Both the position numbers and the translations under genes were made by a program. DNA of 39,568 bases, taken from positions 1 to 39,568 of the forward strand of contig JASHQM010000050.1 of NCBI GenBank assembly GCA_030039165.1, read 5' to 3'. Shown here one piece after another: positions 31,905 to 39,568 of the stretch. Source of the DNA: Candidatus Sulfotelmatobacter sp. (lineage in GTDB: Bacteria > Acidobacteriota > Terriglobia > Terriglobales > Acidobacteriaceae). The notes under the pieces are model-generated. The model saw only the letters and a program-made list of their open reading frames with translations. It was not told where the DNA came from and ran no database searches. Every line of letters starts with the position of its first letter. The stretch's first letter is position 1.

Positions 31905-34663
31905 AGCCCCAAATACGCGGTGATCGAGTCGGAGTTGCCATGCGTGCGGAACGCGAACCCAAACCGCCGGAAAAGCTTTTCCATGCCGACGTTATCGCGC
32001 AATAACTCGGCCACGAGGCGCTGCAACTTCTCTTCACGCCCGACCTGAATGCAGCGCCGAAGCAGTTCCGATCCCAATCCCTGTTTCTGGTAGGCATCCG
32101 CAACCATCACCGCGACCTCGGCTTCGTTATTGTCGGTACGCAATTTGTTGAGGCGTCCAACACCCAGGATTTTGCGCTCGCTGGTGGCGGCATCTTTAGT
32201 TTCGGCTACCAGCACGATTTCGCGGTCGTAGCCGCCAAAGCAGATGCGGAGCAGGCGCTCGTGGTCCACGCGTTTGCGCAGGCTGACGGCCGAAAAATAG
32301 CGCAGATATACTGTGCGCTCCGAGAGTGTGCCGTGAAATGCAATCATCAAAGGCTCGTCCTCGGGACGAATGGGGCGAATGGTTATTTCGCTGCCATCGC
32401 TTATCTTCGAGCGAAAAACGTATTGCATGGGATAAGGGCGAATCGCCGGTTTAGGCAATTGCTCCTCGGGCGTGGAGGGCTTGTGCAGCACAATGCGGGC
32501 ATCCAGAGCCAGCAAGCGATCAGGTGAGGCTAAGAGTGGATTGATATCGATCTCGGCAATCCAGGGCTGCTCGATCACGAGCTGCCCGAAGCGCACCAGC
32601 AAACTCTCGAGCGCGACGAGGTCGACAGGCTTGCGGCCGCGCACTCCTTTGAGCGCGGCAAAAACACGCGTCTGTTCCATCATGCGCTGTGCCAGCGTGG
32701 TGTTGAGCGGAGGCAGCGCCAGGGCGCGATCCTTGTATACCTCCACCAGCTGCCCGCCGGAGCCAAACAGCAATACTGGCCCAAACTGCGGATCGACGCT
32801 GCTGCCCAGAATGAGTTCGTAACCCTCCCGGTTTATCATGGGCTGCACCGTCACGCCGCCGAACTGGCTGGCGCCAACTTTTTCGCTGACTGAGGATTGA
32901 ATCGCGTGGTAGGCTTCGCGGACCGCTGTTTCATCGGGCAGGTTCAACTTCACGCCGCCCGCGTCGGTCTTATGGGTGATGCTGTTGGAAAAGACCTTCA
33001 AAACAACCGGGAAGCCGAGGTCGCGCGCGAGGGCTACAGCCTCATCTGCACTGCCGGCAACGCGAGTGTCTACTGTTGGAATTCCATAGAGTGAGAGGAG
33101 CTTTTTCGATTCGAATTCGTTGAGCAGAGTGCGTGCTTGCGAGCGCACCTCGAGGATCATTTGCCGCACTCGCGTTCTTGCTGTCTCGTCAAGTTCTGGT
33201 CCTTCGCCGAGGCTGGGTGTTTCATAAAGAGATCGCAGGTTGTAAGTGTAGCGCCACATGTAGGTGAAGGCCCGCGCGGCAGTATCGGGATAGAGAAAGG
33301 CAGGAATACCGGCGGAGTTCAAAATGGCTATGCCTTCCGCGGTGCTGACGCCACCCATCCAGCTTGCCAGCAAGGGTTTGCCCGTAGTGTGCGCATAGGC
33401 CTTCAATCGACTGGCGACAGCGGAGGGATCGGTCATGCCCTGGGGACACAGAATAGCGAGCAATCCATCGCTATCTGGATCCTTCGCCGCGATCTCGAGA
33501 GCCTTGCCGTAGCGCTCGGAATCAGCGTCACCCAGTACGTCGATAGGATTGTTGTGGCTCCAGTGCGGCGGAAGAAAACTGTTCAAAGCTTCCATCGTCT
33601 CATCAGATAGAGGTGCTACTTCACCGCCATTGGCTAGGAGCGAGTCGGTTGCCAGAACGCCGGGCCCGCCGGCATTGGTAAGAATCGTCAGCCGTGGGCC
33701 GCGCGGGCGCGGTTGCTTGCCCAATACTTCGGCCATGTGGAACAGATCGGAGATGTTGCGCACGCGCAACACTCCGCTGCGGCGGAAGGCAGCTTCCAAA
33801 ACCTCGTCGCTTCCGGTGAGGGCTCCGGTGTGAGAGGCAGCAGCGCGCGACCCGGCTTCCGAACTTCCTGCTTTGATCACGATGATAGGCTTGCTCAACG
33901 CGACTTCCCGAGCCGCGGAAATGAACGACCTCGCATCCCCTACGGACTCCATATAGATGAGAATACTTTTTGTGCGTGGATCGTCACCGAAGTGGTAGAT
34001 CAAGTCTCCCCAGCCGACATCGAGCATCGACCCGGTGGAAACGATGGCGCTATAGCCCACCTGCTCGCGGGCGCTCCAGTCCAGGATTGCCGTCAGCAAG
34101 GCGCCACTTTGACTTAGAAAAGCGACCGAGCCCGGCCGCGGTGCTTCTCCCGCGAACGTGGCGTTCAGCCCCACGCTGGGATTCATTATGCCGAGGCAGT
34201 TGGGCCCGACCAGCCGCATCGAGCCGCGCGCCAATTGCGCCTTGATCTGGTCTTCGAGTTCGGCTCCTTCGACGCCGCGTTCCTTGAAGCCGGCCGAAAT
34301 CACCACCGCGCTTCTCGCTCCGGCATCCACGCATTCCCCGACCAAACGTGCGATTGTAGCTGCCGGCGTAGCCAGCACCGCCAGATCTACTCGCTGGGGC
34401 ACATCGCGAATGCTTTTGAAGGCCTTAAGCCCAAGAATTTTTGCACGGTTCGGATTCACCGGATAAACATTCCCGTGAAACGAGGGATGCAACAGGTTCT
34501 GCAACACCGTGCGCCCGACGGTTCCCGGTCGGTCCGTCGCGCCAATTACCGCGACCGATTGCGCCTCGAACAACGCATCCAGACTGGGCTTCTCTCCCGA
34601 GGATGCGGATGCCGGTTGTGAATACCCTTCCTGGATTGCCATATCCGTTATGGAAACGCTCAA
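31880..34663 (-). CDS. ADP-forming acyl-CoA synthetase fused to a GNAT acetyltransferase
   Basis: This 927-residue fusion has an acetate-CoA ligase (ADP-forming) part: a CoA-binding Rossmann domain ([23 protein letters not shown] near 36), ligase-CoA domains with the phosphorylated His H278 in [13 protein letters not shown], and an ATP-grasp domain from about 515 to 735 ([45 protein letters not shown]). The C-terminal GNAT domain (about 757-920) has the acetyl-CoA loop [13 protein letters not shown]. This layout matches the Pat/Pka protein lysine acetyltransferases, in which the ligase part may be a sensor rather than an enzyme; the intact His suggests catalysis remains possible. The listed start is TTG; an ATG at residue 8 (34642) is an alternative. 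It is divergent from bacterioferritin across a 3-half-site array and is followed by cydAB. Confidence 0.92.
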   Translation of the reverse strand: MSVSITDMAIQEGYSQPASASSGEKPSLDALFEAQSVAVIGATDRPGTVGRTVLQNLLHPSFHGNVYPVNPNRAKILGLKAFKSIRDVPQRVDLAVLATPAATIARLVGECVDAGARSAVVISAGFKERGVEGAELEDQIKAQLARGSMRLVGPNCLGIMNPSVGLNATFAGEAPRPGSVAFLSQSGALLTAILDWSAREQVGYSAIVSTGSMLDVGWGDLIYHFGDDPRTKSILIYMESVGDARSFISAAREVALSKPIIVIKAGSSEAGSRAAASHTGALTGSDEVLEAAFRRSGVLRVRNISDLFHMAEVLGKQPRPRGPRLTILTNAGGPGVLATDSLLANGGEVAPLSDETMEALNSFLPPHWSHNNPIDVLGDADSERYGKALEIAAKDPDSDGLLAILCPQGMTDPSAVASRLKAYAHTTGKPLLASWMGGVSTAEGIAILNSAGIPAFLYPDTAARAFTYMWRYTYNLRSLYETPSLGEGPELDETARTRVRQMILEVRSQARTLLNEFESKKLLSLYGIPTVDTRVAGSADEAVALARDLGFPVVLKVFSNSITHKTDAGGVKLNLPDETAVREAYHAIQSSVSEKVGASQFGGVTVQPMINREGYELILGSSVDPQFGPVLLFGSGGQLVEVYKDRALALPPLNTTLAQRMMEQTRVFAALKGVRGRKPVDLVALESLLVRFGQLVIEQPWIAEIDINPLLASPDRLLALDARIVLHKPSTPEEQLPKPAIRPYPMQYVFRSKISDGSEITIRPIRPEDEPLMIAFHGTLSERTVYLRYFSAVSLRKRVDHERLLRICFGGYDREIVLVAETKDAATSERKILGVGRLNKLRTDNNEAEVAVMVADAYQKQGLGSELLRRCIQVGREEKLQRLVAELLRDNVGMEKLFRRFGFAFRTHGNSDSITAYLGLEGDTSPS

Positions 34664-34772
34664 AACATACCCCGGCTTTCGTCGGCGTCGCGCCGAAGCG
34701 ACAATCGTAGTCCTCGTTCAGGAGCTTCGTCCAAATTGTGCTTGATTCTCTGGAATCACGGCGTGCCGATCG

Positions 34773-34799
34773 TCACAATTTTCTGTGATTTATGTCACA
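34773..34799. promoter_or_regulatory. Array of three CRP-like half-sites, perfect consensus core
   Basis: TCACA (34773), TGTGA (34784) and TCACA (34795) start 11 bp apart. The last two form a perfect TGTGA-N6-TCACA palindrome, the CRP consensus. The array lies between the divergent acyl-CoA synthetase (start 34663) and bacterioferritin (ATG 34890) genes, about 91-136 bp from either. It could serve both, and through read-through also cydAB and the cytochrome at 35398. Confidence 0.65.
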
Positions 34800-34889
34800 A
34801 AGCGGGAATTCGACCGGAACGGGAATCCAGCGAACTTTCTGTCAGGCCCCTTGATCATCGACCTTTCGTTCTGCGATACTCTGGCTCCT

Positions 34890-35369
34890 ATGAAGGGAAA
34901 CGCCAAGGTTCTGAGCGAATTGAACAAAGCTTTGCGGGAGGAGTTGACCGCAATCAACCAGTACTTTCTGCACGCGGAAATGTGCGAGAACTGGGGCTAC
35001 CACAAACTTTCCGAATTCATCAAGAAACAGTCAATCGGCGAAATGAAACATGCCGAAGTGTTGATTGAAAGAATTCTCTTTCTCGATGGCAGCCCCTCAA
35101 TGCAGCCGTTGGAGCTGACCGTCGGCGGCTCGGTGAAAGCCATGATCGAAAGCGATCTCAAGCTTGAGGTTTCGGCGGTGAAGCAATACAACGATGCCGT
35201 TGCCATTGCGACCAAAGAGGGTGATAACGGGTCGCGCGATCTGCTGGTGCAACTGCTGAAAGACGAGGAAGACCACGTCGACTTTCTCGAAGCCCAGCTG
35301 CACCAGATCAAGGAGCTGGGCTATGAGCGATACCTGGCTCAACAGATGGGGGAAGATGAAGAGAAGTAG
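34890..35369 (+). CDS. bfr: Bacterioferritin
   Basis: This 159-residue four-helix iron-storage protein oxidises Fe(II) and stores it in a 24-mer shell. The ferroxidase ligands are at the usual positions: E18, E51, H54, E93, E126 and H129. M52 (IGEMKHAE), the haem ligand at the dimer interface, is conserved. The length matches the family exactly when the ATG at 34890 is used; an upstream ATG in the same frame (34785) would add a 35-residue non-homologous leader and overlaps the half-site array. No clear ribosome-binding site is seen, so the start is inferred from homology. The next gene, a cytochrome c, begins 28 bp after the stop and is probably co-transcribed, linking iron storage and haem-protein supply. 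Confidence 0.95.
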   Translation: MKGNAKVLSELNKALREELTAINQYFLHAEMCENWGYHKLSEFIKKQSIGEMKHAEVLIERILFLDGSPSMQPLELTVGGSVKAMIESDLKLEVSAVKQYNDAVAIATKEGDNGSRDLLVQLLKDEEDHVDFLEAQLHQIKELGYERYLAQQMGEDEEK

Positions 35370-35397
35370 CTTTCGTTCGAATCGAAGGAGGAAGTTA

Positions 35398-35706
35398 ATG
35401 AAAACAAAGTTCTGGATGCTGGCGATTGCGGCAGCTTGGTTTGCGGCCGTTCCCAACTTCGCCCGCGGCGCCGATGACGGCGCTTCGCTGTACAAGGCGA
35501 AATGTGCGGTCTGCCACGGCGCTGACGCCGCGGGCAAGCCAGCGGCCAAGATTCCCAGTCTGGTTTCGGACGACGCCAAGAAGATGTCTGACGATGACCT
35601 CGTCAAGGCGGTTACTGAGAAGGCAAGGCATCCCGCGGGCGTCAAGAATCTGCCGCCAGATCAGGTCAAGATGATCGTTTCCTACATCCGTACCTTGCAG
35701 AAATAG
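35398..35706 (+). CDS. Monoheme cytochrome c with apparent His in place of the axial Met
   Basis: This 102-residue exported cytochrome c has a signal peptide (MKTKFWMLAIAAAWFAAVPNFARGA) and the haem motif CAVCH at 36-40. It is a close relative of the 3760 protein. Where that one has GKGKMPAYKSLTPDQVKGLVGYIRSLKK, this one has EKARHPAGVKNLPPDQVKMIVSYIRTLQK; the distal Met (M85 there) aligns with H78 here. No other Met is well placed in the loop (M63 is earlier and conserved in both). A bis-His haem with a lower potential is therefore likely. The ATG has a strong AAGGAGG site. It lies 28 bp after bacterioferritin and ahead of a terminator-like hairpin. Confidence 0.92.
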   Translation: MKTKFWMLAIAAAWFAAVPNFARGADDGASLYKAKCAVCHGADAAGKPAAKIPSLVSDDAKKMSDDDLVKAVTEKARHPAGVKNLPPDQVKMIVSYIRTLQK

Positions 35707-35733
35707 CCCGTAAGAAAGAGCTTTCGAAACAAG

Positions 35734-35765
35734 ACTTGTCCGCCAAACGATCGCGGCGGACAAGT
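35734..35765. terminator. Hairpin between convergent cytochrome c and korC
   Basis: A perfect 11-bp stem (ACTTGTCCGCC / GGCGGACAAGT) with a 10-base loop lies 28 bp after the cytochrome stop and about 48 bp before the korC stop on the other strand. There is no strong T run, so it may act in both directions as a weak terminator or as an mRNA 3' stabiliser. Confidence 0.6.
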
Positions 35766-35812
35766 GTGACCGTCACTTCGAGGGAGCCAAGAATAGCGGT
35801 TGCGAGGATCTC

Positions 35813-36406
35813 CTAATCCTCGGCGGTATACTGCAACTCCAGCTCTGTCCCACCCTTGCCCGAAGCCACCTTGCCCTGCTTGAAACCTTGTTCGAAGGCC
35901 TCCAAGTTAAGCTCGCGAAAAATCGGGGGAACGGACTCCGAAACCGCCCTGCGTACTGCATCGGCATCGAGCAACTGCGTAAGCGCAGTGAAAAATCCCA
36001 CCATCACCGAATTCAACACCATCTTCTTGCCCAGGCCTTCAGCGATGCGAGTGGCGGGAATGCCGAACACTTTAATTGTTTTCTTGCCGTCGAGCCCTGT
36101 AACTCGTACCAGGTCCTGTTCCACGACCAAAGTGCCGCCGTCTTTGAGTTCGGGGGTGAAACGGTTGAAGGCTTCCTGCGACATCACGACCAGAATATCG
36201 GGGTGGGTGACGTAGGGATAGAGCACGGCAGAATCGGAAAGAATAAGTTGGGCGCTGCACGCGCCACCGCGCGCTTCAGGGCCGAAATTCTGCGTGACGG
36301 TGGCGAATCTCTTCTGAAAAATCGAAGCTGCCTTCCCCAGCACCATTGCCGAGAGAATTACGCCCTGGCCGCCGAAACCTGCAATGTGAATCTCGGTTAG
36401 CTGCAT
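35813..36406 (-). CDS. korC: 2-oxoacid:ferredoxin oxidoreductase, gamma subunit
   Basis: This 197-residue subunit belongs to the KorC/PorG family (MQLTEIHIAGFGGQGVILSAMVLGKAA, then ATVTQNFGPEARGGACSAQLILSD and a central VLYPYVTHPDILVVMSQEAFNRF). It completes the 2-oxoacid decarboxylase complex. The start overlaps the korB stop by 10 bp, indicating translational coupling. The gene order on the minus strand is korD, korA, korB, korC. The substrate is probably 2-oxoglutarate, from the split alpha/beta/gamma/delta layout, but 2-oxoisovalerate or pyruvate cannot be excluded from sequence alone. Confidence 0.93.
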   Translation of the reverse strand: MQLTEIHIAGFGGQGVILSAMVLGKAASIFQKRFATVTQNFGPEARGGACSAQLILSDSAVLYPYVTHPDILVVMSQEAFNRFTPELKDGGTLVVEQDLVRVTGLDGKKTIKVFGIPATRIAEGLGKKMVLNSVMVGFFTALTQLLDADAVRRAVSESVPPIFRELNLEAFEQGFKQGKVASGKGGTELELQYTAED

Positions 36407-37284
36407 ACGGCCTCCAGTTCCACGAATTTCTCGCCGAGGGAGCTGGCGTATTGGGCGCGCATCATGGTTTGATAGTCGGCCCGGTTCCGGTCGACAAACT
36501 TACCGACAATAATCTCTCCGTTCATCGTCAGGCCCACTTCGCTGGTGGGTGCGCCAGTACGCACTTTGCTCATGGCTTTGTAATACTTCATGGTCTCAAG
36601 GCCGTCACCCAGGCGGTTGCGCCGCTGGTAGAGGGTAGGACAAGGCGAGATCACCTCGATGAATGAGAATCCTTTTTTCTGGAATGCTTCGCCGATGGCA
36701 CGCGAAAGCTGCCGCGCGTGGAACGTGGTCCAGCGCGCCACGTAGACCGCTCCCGCAGCTTCGACCAAATGCGGCAGATTGAACGCTGGTTCGAATGTGC
36801 CGTACGGATTGGTCGAGGTAGTTGCGTGATCAGGAGTCGTGGGTGCGGTCTGCCCGCCAGTCATGGCGTAGATAAGATTATTTACGCAGATCACTTTCAG
36901 GTCGATGTTGCGCCTGGCGGCGTGTATGAGGTGATTGCCGCCGATCGCCGAAAGATCGCCGTCTCCCGAATAAACGACAACATTAAGTTTGGGATTGGCC
37001 AGCTTCAGCCCGGTGGCAAAAGGGATCGCCCGGCCGTGCGTGGTGTGGAAGGAATCGAGCGCCACATAGCCGGCGACACGCCCGGTGCAGCCGATGCCTG
37101 AAACCAGAGCCACCGACTTCAGATCGATTTTCGATTCGATCAGGGCGCGAGCGAACGAGTTTACGGTGGTTCCTATTCCGCACCCTGGGCACCAGATGTG
37201 CGGCATGCGGTCGCTGCGCAGAAAGGGCTCGACCGGGTTGCCAAGATCTTCATTCGATACGCTGACGCTGAGTTCGGCGCTCAT
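36397..37284 (-). CDS. korB: 2-oxoacid:ferredoxin oxidoreductase, beta (thiamine-PP) subunit
   Basis: This 295-residue TPP-binding subunit has WCPGCGIGTTVNSFARAL (TPP diphosphate region), GDGDLSAIGGNHLIHAARRNIDLKVICVNNLIYAMTGGQ (the GDG...NN thiamine motif near 110-145) and PTTPDHATTSTNPYG. With the alpha subunit it decarboxylates the 2-oxoacid to acyl-CoA and reduces ferredoxin, an oxygen-sensitive step used in low-potential or reductive TCA metabolism. It overlaps the korA stop by 4 bp (ATGA) and the korC start by 10 bp. Confidence 0.95.
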   Translation of the reverse strand: MSAELSVSVSNEDLGNPVEPFLRSDRMPHIWCPGCGIGTTVNSFARALIESKIDLKSVALVSGIGCTGRVAGYVALDSFHTTHGRAIPFATGLKLANPKLNVVVYSGDGDLSAIGGNHLIHAARRNIDLKVICVNNLIYAMTGGQTAPTTPDHATTSTNPYGTFEPAFNLPHLVEAAGAVYVARWTTFHARQLSRAIGEAFQKKGFSFIEVISPCPTLYQRRNRLGDGLETMKYYKAMSKVRTGAPTSEVGLTMNGEIIVGKFVDRNRADYQTMMRAQYASSLGEKFVELEAVCS

Positions 37285-38438
37285 CGTCTCGCCTCCACAA
37301 TTGCCCTCAAGATATCTTCCGGGTTGTGCACTCCGCCGCCCGCGTGGGTGAGAGGATAGGTCTCCGCTTTGCCCAACGCTGCGCGTTCTACTTCCAGCGC
37401 CATTTGCCCGAGATTCAATTCCGGCACAATGAACGCTTTCACTCTACCCGCCAACTCGCGAATTCTTTCTTGAGGAAAAGGCCAGGCCGTGATCAGCCGC
37501 AACTTGCCTACGCGCAAGCCACGCTCCCGCGCCTGATCGATAGCCCGTTGAGCCACGCGCGACGTGATGCCATACGAAACAACGACCACGTCTGCGTCAC
37601 TCAAATTCTCTTCTTCGCACAATGTGATTCGGTCGGCAGCGAACTGGATTTTGTTTTGCAGCCGCCGCACCAGCTTGTCTTGTATTTGCGGCGTCATGTT
37701 GGGATAGCCACGCTCGTCGTGCGTCAGTCCGGTCACGTGGAATTTGTAGCCTTCGCCAGTCCGAGCCATTTCTGGCACCATCGCGCCGTTGCCTTTGTAC
37801 GGAAGAAACTCTTCCGCCGGCTTCTGCGTGTATTTGCGAGGGATGATCTCGATCCGGTCGGCAGGAGGAATCACCACCTTCTCTGTCATGTGGCCGACCA
37901 CTTCATCCATCATGAACATCACCGGCGTGCGGAACTCTTCTGCCAGATTGAAGGCTTTGATGGTCAGATCGAAACATTCCTGCGGAGAATTCGGGCAGAG
38001 AGCGATAATGGCGTAATCTCCATGTGATCCCCAGCGCGCCTGCATCATGTCAGCCTGCGCCGGTAGAGTCGGCAAACCAGTGGAAGGTCCGCCGCGCTGC
38101 ACGTCGACGAACACGCAGGGCGTTTCGGTCATTGCCGCGTAGCCGACGTGTTCCATCATCAGCGAGAACCCCGGGCCGGAAGTAACAGTGAATGCTTTTG
38201 CCCCGCCCCAAACCGCACCTTGTAAAGTGATCGAGGCCGCGAGTTCATCTTCCATCTGGATAAAAGTTCCGCCAACAGTTGGCACCCGTGCGGCAAATCG
38301 CTCTACGATTTCGGTAGAAGGCGTAATTGGGTATCCGGCGGCAAAGCGCGCCCCTGCTGCCAGCGCACCTTCGCAGCAGGCATGATCGCCATCGATGAAA
38401 TGCTCGCCGGTAAGAACGCCGCGAGGATCGGCTTTCAT
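37281..38438 (-). CDS. korA: 2-oxoacid:ferredoxin oxidoreductase, alpha subunit
   Basis: This 385-residue subunit carries the pyrimidine-binding half of the TPP site and the transketolase C-terminal domain. Signatures are FAAGYPITPSTEIVERFA near residue 33, MEDELAASITLQGAVWGGAKAFTVTSGPGFSLMMEHVGYAAMTETPCVFVDVQRGGPSTGLPT near 62-125, and the later MFMMDEVVGHMTEKV. The length fits the split KorA type without a fused gamma domain. It overlaps korD and korB by 4 bp each, so the four genes form one tight operon. Confidence 0.95.
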   Translation of the reverse strand: MKADPRGVLTGEHFIDGDHACCEGALAAGARFAAGYPITPSTEIVERFAARVPTVGGTFIQMEDELAASITLQGAVWGGAKAFTVTSGPGFSLMMEHVGYAAMTETPCVFVDVQRGGPSTGLPTLPAQADMMQARWGSHGDYAIIALCPNSPQECFDLTIKAFNLAEEFRTPVMFMMDEVVGHMTEKVVIPPADRIEIIPRKYTQKPAEEFLPYKGNGAMVPEMARTGEGYKFHVTGLTHDERGYPNMTPQIQDKLVRRLQNKIQFAADRITLCEEENLSDADVVVVSYGITSRVAQRAIDQARERGLRVGKLRLITAWPFPQERIRELAGRVKAFIVPELNLGQMALEVERAALGKAETYPLTHAGGGVHNPEDILRAIVEARR

Positions 38439-38665
38439 TGTTTTTCCCCCTGCGCATTCTTTTTGCCGTAAATCGCGAAATCAGGACAGTACATGCCGCA
38501 CAAGTCACATCCGCTGCAATTTTCCGGATGCACCACGTGCGGCACGTGATATCCCTTGGCATTAAAAGCCGACGAGAAGGCCAGAACGTGGCTGGGACAA
38601 AATTCGATGCAGAAGCCGCAGGACTTGCAGCGCTCGACAACGATCGAAACCTTTCCTTTTGTCAC
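38435..38665 (-). CDS. korD: 2-oxoacid:ferredoxin oxidoreductase, 4Fe-4S ferredoxin subunit
   Basis: This small ferredoxin-type subunit has two [4Fe-4S] motifs, CKSCGFCIEFCP and CSGCDLCGMYCP, separated by about 28 residues. It passes electrons from the TPP site to free ferredoxin. I choose GTG 38665 (76 residues, MTKGKVSIVVERCKSC) because GGGGG lies just upstream and the protein begins like its relatives. The frame extends to a TTG at 38728 and has ATGs at 38716 and 38680, but these lack ribosome-binding sites. With the GTG start, the half-site array at 38742-38768 lies 77-103 bp upstream, where a regulator should sit. The stop overlaps korA by 4 bp. Confidence 0.9.
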   Translation of the reverse strand: MTKGKVSIVVERCKSCGFCIEFCPSHVLAFSSAFNAKGYHVPHVVHPENCSGCDLCGMYCPDFAIYGKKNAQGEKQ

Positions 38666-38741
38666 TGATCCCCCACACATAGAAGTGATCGCACACTTCG
38701 CAGAACTCGCTGCCATTATGAGGCGCAACCAGACATTGCGA

Positions 38742-38768
38742 TGTGATGGAAGTCACCCACGTAAGTGA
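38742..38768. promoter_or_regulatory. Array of three CRP-like half-sites upstream of kor
   Basis: TGTGA (38742), TCACC (38753) and AGTGA (38764) start 11 bp apart with alternating orientation; the first two contain a perfect GTGA-N6-TCAC core. The array lies in the divergent gap between korD and the cytochrome c at 39003, nearer to korD. It has the same geometry as the arrays at 3017, 3633 and 34773. Confidence 0.55.
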
Positions 38769-38856
38769 GGATGAGCACAGGCGCGGCCGGATGCGAACCC
38801 ATGCAACATCCCTGGAACTACAGCTCCCGACCGGAGGAATGGTGTTGTGTTCCGCA

Positions 38857-38894
38857 ACACAGCCACGCGTGATTTGGGTCATAGCAGGTCGTGG
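38857..38894. promoter_or_regulatory. Weaker array of CRP-like half-sites upstream of cytochrome c
   Basis: ACACA (38857), CGTGA (38868), TCATA (38879) and CGTGG (38890) keep the 11-bp step. Each matches its half-site at 3-4 of 5 bases, and only CGTGA/TCATA look strong. It is 109-146 bp upstream of the ATG at 39003. On its own it would be weak evidence; the shared step makes it worth noting. Confidence 0.35.
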
Positions 38895-39002
38895 GCACGT
38901 GCGCTACTGATAGCAGTTGTCCCAATTTGCGTTGCAGACGGCGCTCTGATTAGTTGAAAGGGCCAGAGCGTTCGGGCCGACGATTTCGAAAGGAGAAATA
39001 TT

Positions 39003-39440
39003 ATGTTCATAAACAAGCTTGGTTGGATTCTTGCCGCCTTTCTGCTGTTCACCTGCGTGGCGGCGGCGCAGGAGCAAACGCAGGATCAAAACAAAGTCAT
39101 CAAGCACACGACCATTCAGTCAACTTCTGCGGCCTCAGGTAAGGAAATGTACAAGGCATACTGCGCCGTCTGCCATGGCGAGGACGGCAAGGGAAACGGC
39201 CCAGCTGCGAGCGCACTAAAAACGGCTCCCGCCGATCTGACCATGTTAAGCATGAATAATGGAGGCAAGTATCCCAGCCTCAAAGTATCGGCGGCCATCC
39301 GTGGAGATGCCAACATTTCCGCTCACGGAACGAAAGACATGCCTGTCTGGGGCTCGTTGTTCTGGGGCATGAGCCAGGGACATGAGGGCGAAGTGCAGCA
39401 GCGCATTGCCAACCTGGCCAAGTACATCGAATCGTTGTAG
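39003..39440 (+). CDS. Exported monoheme cytochrome c
   Basis: This 145-residue exported cytochrome c has a signal peptide (about 1-22, LGWILAAFLLFTCVAAAQ), a polar linker, and the haem motif CAVCHGEDGKGNGPAA near residues 54-68. The likely distal Met is in KDMPVWGSLFWGM. The layout resembles cytochrome cbb3-type or c-type carriers found beside dehydrogenases. The ATG has an AAGGAG site. It is divergent from korDABC with about 337 bp between (counting the korD GTG), holding two half-site arrays. It appears monocistronic; a repeat element follows 43 bp after its stop. Confidence 0.92.
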   Translation: MFINKLGWILAAFLLFTCVAAAQEQTQDQNKVIKHTTIQSTSAASGKEMYKAYCAVCHGEDGKGNGPAASALKTAPADLTMLSMNNGGKYPSLKVSAAIRGDANISAHGTKDMPVWGSLFWGMSQGHEGEVQQRIANLAKYIESL

Positions 39441-39482
39441 GCGAAGTAAGGCAGAGTTACCGCCGAGCAAATTCCTCATAAC

Positions 39483-39517
39483 GTCATTCCGAACCCGGCG
39501 TAGTTCAGCCGGGTGAG
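39483..39517. repeat. GTCATTCCGA stem-loop repeat, copy 2
   Basis: GTCATTCCGAA is followed by a stem-loop (CCCGGC, 8-base loop, GCCGGG) and GTGAG. The stem sequence differs from copy 1 at 28424 but keeps pairing, so the structure appears conserved. It lies after the cytochrome c gene, near the window end, and may continue into GGGATCTAGCGAGG. Confidence 0.6.
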
Positions 39518-39568
39518 GGATCTAGCGAGGAGTGCCCGGCCTTTTCCAAGCGTGGAGCAATGCGCAAT

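Noticed and set aside
35765..35777. TGTGA-N3-TCACT near the korC terminator
   Set aside because: The spacer is 3, not 6, and it lies between convergent gene ends where an activator site is not expected.
1..39568. tRNA, rRNA, CRISPR arrays, insertion sequences
   Set aside because: No cloverleaf, rRNA block, regular spacer-repeat array or transposase-like frame was recognised by eye.

Overview
The window looks like part of the chromosome of a Gram-negative, respiratory bacterium of the Acidobacteriota (Terriglobia-like). The clues are moderately high GC, many small c-type cytochromes, an ECF42-type sigma factor with DGPF/YciI and DHFR-like partners, a KorDABC ferredoxin oxidoreductase, a quinoprotein dehydrogenase with its own cytochrome, and intergenic repeats of the GTCATTCCGA type. 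The phylum is an inference from gene content; no rRNA or tRNA gene is present to confirm it. I found no phage, transposase or CRISPR array.

Layout: 86-2896 is aconitase. 3107-7857 is a co-oriented electron-transfer block: a small cysteine-rich protein, a monoheme cytochrome c, a NapC/NirT-type membrane cytochrome with one CX3CH and five CXXCH motifs (ImcH-like plan), and a 13-CXXCH cytochrome fused to a b-type membrane domain (CbcL-like plan). 7844-10398 (minus) holds recJ and an acidic protein of unknown function. 10746-14189 is an ECF42 locus: a collapsed YciI/DHFR pseudogene, an unknown exported protein, an intact YciI, an intact DHFR-like protein and the sigma factor. 14317-16467 (minus) is a membrane spermidine-synthase-like protein, divergent from purB (16767-18098), which ends in a G-quadruplex-like tail. 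A BON-domain exported protein, a CocE-like hydrolase, an orphan larB and a ChaN-like protein follow. 23773-28406 (plus) carries ubiX, an FAD monooxygenase, a diheme cytochrome c and a PQQ dehydrogenase with a lanthanide-type metal signature. 28505-34663 (minus) holds an outer-membrane barrel protein, cytochrome bd oxidase (cydAB) and an ADP-forming acyl-CoA synthetase fused to a GNAT domain. 34890-35706 (plus) is bacterioferritin and a cytochrome c with an apparent Met-to-His axial-ligand change. 35813-38665 (minus) is korDABC, and 39003-39440 (plus) is another cytochrome c.

The genes share a theme of carbon oxidation feeding electrons to quinones and cytochromes: aconitase, 2-oxoacid:ferredoxin oxidoreductase, PQQ dehydrogenase, acyl-CoA synthetase, several c-type carriers, two quinol-linked multiheme proteins and a bd oxidase. 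The most striking non-coding signal is a set of five promoter-region arrays of TGTGA/TCACA-like half-sites (CRP/FNR-superfamily type), repeated every 11 bp in alternating orientation. They lie upstream of the cysteine-rich gene, three cytochrome transcription units and the kor operon, and suggest a shared redox or carbon regulon inside this window.
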